A DNA stretch of 64,000 bases from Gordius sp. MW1. Taxonomy: Eukaryota; Nematomorpha; Gordioida; Gordea; Gordiidae. The position numbers and the translations under genes were made by a program. Every line of letters begins with the position of its first letter. Within the stretch, counting starts at the first letter, position 1. The stretch spans positions 32,674,001-32,738,000 of the forward strand of contig OZ038526.1 in NCBI GenBank assembly GCA_964036665.1. Reading direction: 5' to 3'. Shown here piece after piece: positions 56,198 through 64,000 of this stretch. The notes under the pieces were generated by a model. The model did no database searches, was not told the origin of the DNA, and saw only the letters and a program-made list of their open reading frames with translations.

Positions 56198-56556
56198 TGT
56201 GGTGTTCCACCCTTTCTCTTATTCATAATTTTTAACGTTTTTTTATTATTACCCCTTGTACTCCTCCCGGTTGTTATCCACAAATTATATTCATTCACCC
56301 CCCACACATACGATCAAATTTACTTTACGCGTAGTTGGGATGACTGATGAGTCATGATTGTTAATATCTCTATGATAAAAAAGATTGTTAATATCTCTAT
56401 GATATAAATAGATTGTTAATATATCTACGATATAAATAGATCGTTATTTTATTACCATCGATAGATTATTATAATACCTCGCTATCACTCGTTGATTAAT
56501 TAATTATTTTACTTTGGAACAACGACGGTCCCAAGTCCGTGTGAAAAAGTGGAGGG

Positions 56557-58089
56557 TTGGCGTCAGGTCGGAAGCCGGCTGTAAAAAAGCAACTCCAAAC
56601 AACATGGCAGCTTCAAAATTCAAATACAAACTTATACCAGAATGCTAGGGCGTCCTCCCCAAACGACGCGCATTGCATCATCCGCCCGTGCAATGTGAAA
56701 AGTATACAAGGGTTACCGCCTCACTCACAACGAAGGCGGTTAAGGAATCTAGTTGTCGAACGGACAAGAGTGGCCAGCTGGAATGTGGGCACGCTGACGG
56801 GGAAGAGCATCGAGGTTGCGCAGATGCTAAAAAGGCGAAGGATACACATAGCGTGTCTACAAGAAACGCGGTGGCATGGAACAAAAGCCAGGGAGCTAGG
56901 AAATGGTTACAAGCTATACTACTCGGGTTCCCCATCACGGAAGAACGGGGTCGGTATAGTGCTTAGCGATTCCTTTAAGGACAACGTAGTCGAAGTCAAA
57001 CGATGCTCGGATAGATTGATGTGCATAAAGCTGGCGGATCAAGGCGGCCTTGTCAATGTTATTTGTGCGTATTCGCCCCAGGTTGGATGTTCCGAAAATG
57101 AGAAGGACGAATTCTATGAGAAGCTCGAAAAAGAAATACGCTACGTGAAGCCTGACGAGAATCTCATCATCGGAGCAGACTTTAATGGGCACGTTGGGAA
57201 AGAAAGGGGCGTGTATGAACGAAATCATGGCGGGCATGGCTATGGGGTGAAGAATAAAGAGGGAGAGAAGTTACTACAGATGGCGCAAGCTTACGATATG
57301 GCCATTGTGAATACCTTCTTTCAGAAGCGTACCGAACATTTAGCGACGAACAGCGGTGGGGATCACCTTACACAGGTCGACTACATCCTAGTGAAGCGCA
57401 AAAATTTGTGGCAAGTTAAAGATTGCAAGGTTATACCGGGGGAAGAAATTGCCAAACAACATCGGCCAGTTGTCCTCGATATAGCAAGAAAGATTTTTCC
57501 CGAAAGGAGAAAAGTCTACACACCAAGAACAATGTACGAAAAGCTTAAGGATGATCGTGCAAATGAAATGTTTCACGCTCGGGCAACTCCGCTCTTGAAG
57601 GTTGCAGGCTTGGGGGGCGACATTAACAAAAGGTGGGACACCGTTGCAAATGTTCTACAGGAAACGGCCTTTCAAATCTTGGGACAAACTAAGGGCGGCA
57701 GAGCTTACAAGCGTGAACTATGGTGGTGGAATGACTCGGTCAAAGAGGCTATAGAAGAAAAGAAGGCGTTGTACCTACGATGGTACAAAACGAAGAAAGG
57801 AGAGGACTACGTGGCATATCGTGAAGCGAAACGCAAAGCTAAGATAGCGGTTGCGATAGCGAAGAACGAGGCTTATACCGAGATGGCAAACAAGCTCGAT
57901 ACCAAGGGCGGCGACATAGTCATGTATAAACTCGCAAAGATTAGGGAGAAAAAAAGTCGAGATGTCGGGACACTGAAAGTCATTAAAAGTGAAGAGGGAC
58001 GAACGTTGTGCAAACCGAAGGAAGTCATCAAAAGATGGAAAGATTATTTCCAAAATATGTTGAACAAAACGAATGATAGAAACCGCTAG
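56557..58089 (+). pseudogene. RTE LINE endonuclease domain (open) and linker
   Basis: A 510-codon open frame starting without an ATG. From residue about 70 it encodes an apurinic-like endonuclease: SWNVGTL, CLQETRW (catalytic Glu), YYSGSPSRKNGVGIV, GADFNGHVG (Asp/Asn), TQVDYILV and QHRPVV (catalytic His). The remaining 170 residues form a basic linker (WWWNDSVKEAIEEKKALYLRW, AIAKNEAYTEMANKLD). The frame ends at a TAG where the RT should follow. The domain would nick target DNA for target-primed reverse transcription. This is the longest intact endonuclease of the three LINE copies here. Confidence 0.8.
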
Positions 58090-58149
58090 AGAGGGTGGAA
58101 CCGAACTCGAACTTGGTTTTACCATTGCAGGCTTATGAAGTAGGAGCGC

Positions 58150-59540
58150 AACTAACGAAGATGCGGAAAGGAAAAGCGCTAGGTCCCGATGATTTACCGA
58201 TCGAAGCTTAGCTTGGGTGCAAAGGAGAAGGAATCGACATAATGACACCCTATTTAACGCTATGCTGTATGAGAGTCGTATCCCTGACCAATGGAGGGAA
58301 AGTACGATCATGCCCATATACAAAGGCAAAGGAGACGCGCAGGAATGTGGCAACTTTAGAGGTATCAAGTTGACCTGCCACTCACTAAAACTACTAGAAA
58401 GGGTGCTAGTGAAAAGGCTCAATGACGAAGTATGTCTCTCGCCTAATCAGTTTGGATTCGTGGCCGGTAAATCAACGATGGATCCAATCTTTGCGTTGAA
58501 GCAGACGATGGAAAAATATGGCGACATAAGAAAGAACTTACACATGGTCTTCATCGATTTAGAAAAGGCCTACGATACGGTTCCGAGAGACTTAATATGG
58601 TGGTCCCTTAGAGCCAGAAATATACCCGAAGGATATGTTCGACTTATCAATGAAATGTATAATGGCGCGGTTGCATCTGTTAGGACTACCGTAGGAGAAA
58701 CGAAACCCTTCCGAATAATGATTGGACTACTTCAAGGGTCAGTTAAGCCCATTCTTGTTTAATCTAATTATGGATACAATAACAAAGAACTTGCACAAGC
58801 CAGCCCCTTGGACTATGCTATATGCCGATGATATTGTCCTATGCGATGAAACAAGAGAAGGGGTTTTTCAACAGGCGAAAAAATGGTCAGAACGTTTTTC
58901 GGCATTCGGGTTAAAGGTCAGCGAGAAGAAAACAGTTTACATGCAAACGATGGGCGGTAGTCCGCAAATGCACAAAAATGACGGTCCAATGTACACGGAG
59001 GTTGATAAGTTCACATATCTTGGCTCGCTATTACATCAAGAGGGAGGATGTACCGCAATCATTCTTGGATCAAGAAGCATGGCTCAAGTGGCACAGCATC
59101 TCCGGTGTCATGTGTGACAAAAAGATACCAATTTGGTTGAAAAGCAAGGCGTACAAAACCATCGTGCGACCGGTCTTGCTTTACGGGAGCGAAACATGGG
59201 CTGTAACTACCGCGGAGGAGAAACTTTTGCAAGTCACGGAAATGAGAATGGTGCGAAGGAGCTTAGGTTACACCAAGCTGGATCGCAGGACGAACGAATC
59301 CTTGATGACAAAGATGGGTATACAAGCGACGAAGAACTTCTTAAGAGAAAATCGACTTCGGTGGTACGGTCATTTATACGAAGAGACGAGGACGATGTTA
59401 CACGGCGAACGCTGAAGATGGACGTGCCTGGAAGAAGAGGAAGGGGCAGACCACGTGCCACCTGGTCGAAAAGGATATGGACGTCAAACAGATGGAAATT
59501 GGCAAGGCATTTACGCGACTCAGATGGAAGAGGCTGCTGA
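58150..59540 (+). pseudogene. RTE LINE reverse transcriptase, frameshifted
   Basis: Three frames overlap: 58217-58762 (PIYKGKGD, NFRGIKLTCH, LSPNQFGFVAGKSTMDPI, FIDLEKAYDTVPR), 58722-59117 (SPFLFNLIMD, the LYADDIVL catalytic box at about 58820-58845) and 58978-59540 (CDKKIPIWLKSKAYKTIVRPVLLYGSETWA, MRMVRRSLGYTKLDRRTNE, PGRRGRGRPRATW). The domain order and the YADD box are intact; single-base indels break the frame. The C-terminal block is the conserved RTE tail. Confidence 0.85.
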
Positions 59541-59741
59541 AAACTTACCCCACGTCTGTGGGATTTTCAACACGATAAAGAAGAAGAAGACTTTGGAATA
59601 GTAGAAAATAGAAGAGAAACAGAAAATGTAAAATATTATTCAAACCAAGAATTTTGGATCCATTTTATCGCGAATATTTTTATCGCGGACATATAATTAA
59701 ATTCAATAAATCCTTTAGTTATATCATTGGGGATTTATTAG

Positions 59742-61083
59742 CGAATCAAAAAAGAAAAGCTAGTGCCCCAGATGGAAATTCTATGGAAGCATGGGTCTTC
59801 TACCGAGAATAAGGAGTCAGGAGCATGACAGGAGAGCGAATTCCTAATCAATGGAGAGTATTATATCCTTATTGAAAGGTAAAGGACACAGGAGTGCGAT
59901 TACAGAGGTATCGAGATAACATGACACTTCTTAAAGCGGATCTTAGAAACAAGGCTGAAAAATGGGATGGAAATATAGGCTAACCAATTCGGATTTGTTG
60001 CCGACAAATCCACAATCGACCAAATCTTCGCACTAAGACATATGATGGATAAACATGGGGAAAAGAGAAGAGTTCTAAATATGGTCTTTATCGACTTGGC
60101 TAAAGCTTATAACACGATCCCTCGCGATTTTATATGATGGTGGTTGAGAAAACAAAATAACCCTGACGCATATACACGCTTTATAAAAAAATTTTATGAA
60201 GCCCTAAATTGGTGCGTTAGGGATGCAGTTGGAGACTCTAAACCTTTTCGGGTTAATATTAGACACTAGATCTGCTCTAAGTCCCTTTTTATTCAACAAA
60301 ATTCTGGACACGATAACAGAGTCATTGAAAAGTCACCTTCTTGGTCAGCTCTATGCCGATGATATAGTACTATCCGAAGAGAAAATATGGAAACAAAAAG
60401 TGGTCAAAGCACCTAGCTGGATATGATTTAAAGGTCAACAATCAAAAAATGGTATACATGAAAATGAACGTTACAGGCGCCGCATCGCTAAATGACCATC
60501 AAAAGTACCCGAAAGTACAGGCTAATATACCTCGGCTTGGTGTTACATAAAGAGGGAGGTTGCGGATTTAAGATGGCTCATGGCGAAGTATATGTGTAAT
60601 GTGCGACAAGAAAATCCAATATTGTCGAAGGGCAAATGTTAATAATTCATCGTAAGACGTGTGTTACTCTCAGGAATTGAAACATGAACATTAAATATCA
60701 CGGAAGAATACCTACTACAAGACACGGAGATGAGAATGATACGGCAAAGCTTGGGGTATACTATGCTCTATCCTATGATGAATTACTTTCTAACAAAATT
60801 GGGTATTCAACCATGACGGACTTGATTAACGAAAATAAGCTAATGTGGTAAGAGCATATACTAAGTGGAAGACGAATGTTTTAAATCGAAAAGTAATGAA
60901 CATGGAGGTATCGGGGAAGAGAAAAGAGGACGACCTTGTGTCACGTGGAAATGGCAAGTGGACAAAGTTATGAAAACGAAGAAGATTGATTAAGATAAGA
61001 CATGGCTCTTATCAAATCAAGATTAAAGACACTCATCAAAACAAACCCCATACTGTTGGACCAAATACTTAATAAAGAAGAAG
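59742..61083 (+). mobile_element. RTE-type LINE copy C, part 3 of 3 (RT and 3' end)
   Basis: Begins with CGAAT, the right target duplication, then AAAAAAGAAAAGCTAGTGCCCC, which continues the linker broken at 47450. Decayed RT: QFGFVADKSTIDQI near 59980, FIDLAKAYNTIPRD near 60090, SPFLFNKILDTI at about 60280, LYADDIVL at 60346-60370, SLGYT near 60755. Ends CTTAATAAAGAAGAAG. Many stops; oldest-looking of the three copies. Confidence 0.8.
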
Positions 61084-61126
61084 CAGATATAAGTCTATTA
61101 AAACCATATTTTTTTAGAAATCACTT

Positions 61127-61275
61127 ATGGGCGTAGCCAGGGAGAAGCAGGGAGGGGGGCTTCCCCTCCAAATCCAAATTTAATAAAATTATGGCTTAAT
61201 TTTCAAAAAATTATTATTTTACCCTTCCCTAGAGCATTATTGCTCCTCTCTCGTTCCAATCCTGGGTATGCTCAT
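61127..61275. mobile_element. MITE, GGGCGTAGCCAG family (inverse orientation)
   Basis: Starts ATGGGCGTAGCCAGGGA; the right end CCTGGGTATGCTCAT is worn. It lies between LINE copy C and the archease gene. Confidence 0.75.
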
Positions 61276-61978
61276 AAATGCACCGGTTCCGTACTTTTCA
61301 CACTATTCATATAGCTAATATAACCGTTTATAAATAATGTCAAACAATGCTTGTCCTTGTTTGTCTTTAAAAATTACCCGGCCATTTTTTCGGGTGTAGG
61401 AGGGGGGGGGGGCGAGCAGGTCATAAAATGTAAACACAAATTGGAAAGGTGGAATCCTCTGTTTTGGACATAAAATTTTGTATATGCAGATCTCCCCTAA
61501 CTATAAACAATGACTCCCTTATATATTATCGAACTGTTTGGTCTTATGTAAAAACACTAGAACTTTGCATCTTTTTTGCTAAATACCAGGCAAATGGCAA
61601 AGGTGTTATTACTTTGTACAATGTTAACATGGATGGATAAGTTTGCCAACACAATAAGGTATCATCAAATAATCCTATGTCATTCAACTCATTTTCATAT
61701 CCACCGTCTCCTCAACAATTGGTTAAAGCCTTGGATTGAATCTTATAGCCAAATAAATAGGAATAAGGTTTGGTGCAAGTCAGGGCAAAACCAACTAGCT
61801 TTTGCATGTAAGTGTCAGCTTTGGCCAAACATCTGCATTAAATAATGCACCTATTATCCAACTCACCACCTGCTAACTTGCAAAATTGCTTATTTGCCAT
61901 ATGCAGAATAAGGCATTTGGATTGAATTGGACCAGTAGCAAACTAGCGCTGAAGGAAAAATGTATTCAAAAGCCGGGT
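61276..61978. other. Upstream region of the archease gene
   Basis: Probably promoter and 5' untranslated sequence. A G-run at 61401-61412 is present. Short open frames here look like noise. An upstream coding exon cannot be excluded, because the frame of exon 1 stays open to 61886. Confidence 0.4.
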
Positions 61979-62101
61979 ATGAACGAAAGAGATGTGGGGG
62001 ACTATTTTGAAATCCCTATCGTAAAATATGAGTATTTAGATCATCCTGCAGATATCCAATTACATGCTTGGGGAGATTCAATGGAAGAGTGTTTCGAACA
62101 A
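61979..62101 (+). CDS. Archease (RTCB ligase activator), exon 1
   Basis: From the ATG at 61979 (MNERDVGDYFE), 41 codons ending at CAA|GTATAA. It contains the archease signature YEYLDHPADIQLHAWG, with the conserved metal-binding Asp in LDH.AD. The frame is open upstream to 61886, but that part (LNWTSSKLALKEK) has no family resemblance, so the internal ATG is preferred; the predicted N terminus is then close in length to that of other animal archeases. Archease is a cofactor that promotes guanylylation and turnover of the tRNA-splicing ligase RTCB. Confidence 0.82.
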
Positions 62102-62304
62102 GTATAAATTGGTTTCTATATTTTTTTTCGTTTTAAACTCGGGATTTTGCAAATAATAGGGATTATAAACCAGTTGAGTGCTTAAAGTCTAAATAAGTGT
62201 TTAGCGAAAATTCACAAAAGTTTAGCAACTTCTTTTGTCAATTTTTATTTGTTATATAGTTTTCACTTTTATTAAATTTGTAAATCATTATATTTAAAGT
62301 GTAG

Positions 62305-62718
62305 GTAGCCATGGCGATGTTTGCATACATGACAGACATTGAAACAGTGGATATTCAAACTACTGAAACTATAGGAGCAGAAGGACATGATTTAGAAAGT
62401 CTGTTATACAATTTTTTAAATGAATTCCTTTACTACTTTTCTGCTGAAAATTATTTTATATCAAGAAAAGTGAAGATTGTTGAATTAGACATACCACACA
62501 TTTTAAAAAATGGTGTTTTGAGAGATGGAACCAAGTCTGAACTAAATCAAGATGATTCTTCTCCAATCTTTAAAGTAATTGCCAAAGGTTTTGGAGAATC
62601 ATTTGATATAGCTAAGCATCCACAAGGAACGGAAATTAAAGCTATAACATATTCTTGTTTGCAAATTACTCCCAAAGAAGAGGGTGGTTATGAATGTTAT
62701 GTCATTGTAGATATATAG
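62305..62718 (+). CDS. Archease (RTCB ligase activator), exon 2
   Basis: Acceptor GTGTAG at 62299-62304; phase 0 with exon 1, giving EQ|VAMAMFAYM as in the family. 137 residues to the TAG at 62716-62718, for a 178-residue protein. Conserved blocks: DLESLLYNFLNEFLYYFSAE, FGESFDIAKHPQGTEIKAITYS and a C-terminal YVIVDI whose Asp completes the metal site. A loop around ILKNGVLRDGTKSELNQDDS is longer than I expect for animal archeases and is in frame. A possible polyadenylation signal AATAAA follows at 62733-62738. The intron is 203 bp. No lesion is seen, so the gene looks functional. Confidence 0.88.
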   Translation, partial: VAMAMFAYMTDIETVDIQTTETIGAEGHDLESLLYNFLNEFLYYFSAENYFISRKVKIVELDIPHILKNGVLRDGTKSELNQDDSSPIFKVIAKGFGESFDIAKHPQGTEIKAITYSCLQITPKEEGGYECYVIVDI

Positions 62719-63836
62719 CGTAAATGCACATGAATAAATGATGATATTTTCAAAGGTTTTATTTTGTTAGCAAGATTGTATATTGATCATTAATTTTTTT
62801 ACAAATTAATATTTGAACTAGTTCTTTATGTCAAAACTATTGAATGCTTTTAAGTTTATTAAGAAGTGAACATAGATTAGTTTTTAAGTTGTAATATCAA
62901 CATTAATATAAGTTTATTTTCAATATATATAACTATTAGACTATCAATATTAAAAATAGTGTAAAATGTTAAATTAATCATATTTGTGAAGTTACACTAT
63001 TGATATGTTATAGTGTCTAAGAATCCACTATTGAACAATAGTTTATGTGAATTTAACCTTAGCAATTGCACACCCACACATTTTATAACCCTATAATAAA
63101 TTGTTCCCCAGGTTTTGCAAAATTTTGCCATACTGGAATGAAATTATAAAATGATGTAAATCAAATTTTTTATTAACCTTAGTTAGTACAATTATTAATC
63201 AACTGTGAAAAATTTTTGTTTGTTAAGTTTAAAAGAATTTAATGTGCAAATCATGCCAAAGTGAAGTAATTTAGCGCCCTATTAAGGCAGGGTTGGAAAA
63301 TAACAATACAAAATATTTACATGACAAATTTTAGAAAAAAAAGATTTATATAGATCATAAAATTGTCTTGTAATTTATACAAGCCAGATTTAAAAATATT
63401 GGTTTATAAGGGAAAAATTATTGAATATTTCTGCTAAAAATGTGTTTAAAATGACTTATAAATAAAGCTAAGTAATTAATTCTTGGAACTAGTTCCCTAA
63501 AAAAATAACTCAGTTTCTTTTAATACAAACTGTCACTAAAGTAGGTTACATTATTTTAGTAACTTTTCGATAATGTTAGTTATTTCTAAACCTTATAAAT
63601 AATTACCATGAATAGCATTTAATTGTGTAGTTTCTTTAAAATTGATATAAAAGGGGTCAGATTTAGTCATATAGGGGCTAATGCAAGTCATTCCTTGTAT
63701 GTTACCTTAGACAAATTTAAAAAACAAAAAATTTATTTTAACTTATTGGTATGGGTTAGTGTTGTAAAAAACCAAGGCTTTAGATTGGTCGCCTGCAAGG
63801 GTTAGCGTTTTTTCCCACCTAACACTGAATTTTTTT
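62719..63836. other. AT-rich 3' flank of archease
   Basis: No gene or repeat supported. A TTTAGTCATATAGGGG stretch around 63660-63680 is in a short open frame without family resemblance. Confidence 0.5.
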
Positions 63837-64000
63837 GGTTCACCCTTGGTGTTTGGCGCTTTTTACACCCATACACCAAGATTGTTTGGGTGAATTTTTT
63901 TGGTTCACCCTTGGTGTATTGGCGCTTTTCACACCCATACACCAAGGGTGTTTGGGTGAAATTTTTGGTTCACCCTTGGTGTATTGGCGCTTTTCACACC
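63837..64000. repeat. Self-complementary tandem repeat, unit about 65 bp
   Basis: TGGTTCACCCTTGGTGT starts at 63837, 63901 and 63966. Each unit contains CACCCTTGGTGTAT and its near complement ATACACCAAGGGTG, with an outer TTCACCC/GGGTGAA pair, so each can fold into a hairpin. It is cut by the window end. Confidence 0.85.

Larger units (their letters stand above)
56520..59589 (+). mobile_element. RTE-type LINE copy B, near full length
   Basis: 3070 bp, flanked by exact 9-bp duplications ACTTTGGAA (56511-56519, 59590-59598) inside the right LTR. Starts with the family leader CAACGACGGTCCCAAG and ends ACGATAAAGAAGAAGAAG, a short-repeat tail. It holds the endonuclease and RT in the order of the RTE clade (related to BovB and to craniofacial-development-protein-2-like endonuclease-RTs). 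Frameshifts at about 58090-58215, 58735 and 59050 disable it. Confidence 0.88.
47451..59741 (+). mobile_element. LTR element with minimal interior (TRIM-like), inserted in LINE copy C
   Basis: Left LTR 47451-48008 and right LTR 56198-59741 both start TGTGGTGTTCCACCC and end TTATTAG. They are flanked by AGAAT (47446-47450) and CGAAT (59742-59746), a 5-bp duplication with one change, inside a LINE that reads through once the element is removed. A purine tract AAAGGGGGAGG precedes the right LTR, giving plus-strand orientation. Own interior is only about 950 bp (48009-48057 and 55301-56197) with no recognisable gag or pol. A hAT element sits in the interior and an RTE LINE in the right LTR. Confidence 0.8.
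56198..59741 (+). repeat. Right LTR of the TRIM-like element, split by LINE copy B
   Basis: 56198-56519 matches the first part of the left LTR and 59590-59741 the last part; the 3070-bp LINE copy B lies between, with 9-bp target duplications. About 90 bp near the 3' end present in the left LTR is missing here. Confidence 0.8.

Overview
The window is non-coding-dominated, AT-rich DNA from an invertebrate animal. Evidence for a metazoan nuclear genome: a two-exon Bcl-2 family gene, an archease gene with a short GT-AG intron, tRNA-derived SINEs, RTE-type LINEs, a Mag-like Ty3/gypsy element, hAT transposons, Helitrons and a very abundant MITE. The sequence alone does not place the animal more narrowly. 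No rRNA, CRISPR array or bacterial-type operon was seen. Only two host genes can be supported; almost everything else recognisable is mobile DNA.

Layout. 1-3855: a large inverted repeat (arms about 1.57 kb, 0.7 kb spacer holding a SINE fragment). 3856-8594: AT-rich DNA with two related relics of a transposon ORF. 8595-18974: three Helitrons in exact head-to-tail tandem on the minus strand, flanked by a single A/T target; two carry broken Rep or Pif1-helicase reading frames. 19200-24712: two decayed gypsy copies head to head, one carrying a 1.25 kb insertion with TGCTCAGTA subterminal repeats. 24881-25084: a SINE. 25.5-36.5 kb: a MITE-dense tract with many copies of a family ending in ATGGGCGTAGCCAG. 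Inside it, a Bcl-2 family gene runs on the minus strand: exon 1 at 36865-37527 (BH3-like, BH1, BH2) and a small exon at 34436-34555 that supplies the C-terminal membrane anchor, separated by a 2.3 kb MITE-loaded intron.

38674-40691: an RTE LINE copy with 17-bp target duplications but no reverse transcriptase core. 43178-61083: a second RTE copy split by nested insertions. Inside it are a 151-bp MITE, a 2.6 kb GC-hairpin/minisatellite block, and an LTR element (47451-59741) with almost no internal coding. That LTR element holds a hAT transposon in its interior (48058-55292) and a third RTE copy in its right LTR (56520-59589). The hAT transposase is in turn split by an intact gypsy element (49249-53614) with identical 201-bp LTRs and an open 1296-codon gag-pol frame. 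For most layers the target duplications are visible, so the order of insertion can be read directly.

61979-62718: archease, the conserved activator of the RTCB tRNA ligase. The window ends in a self-complementary 65-bp tandem repeat.
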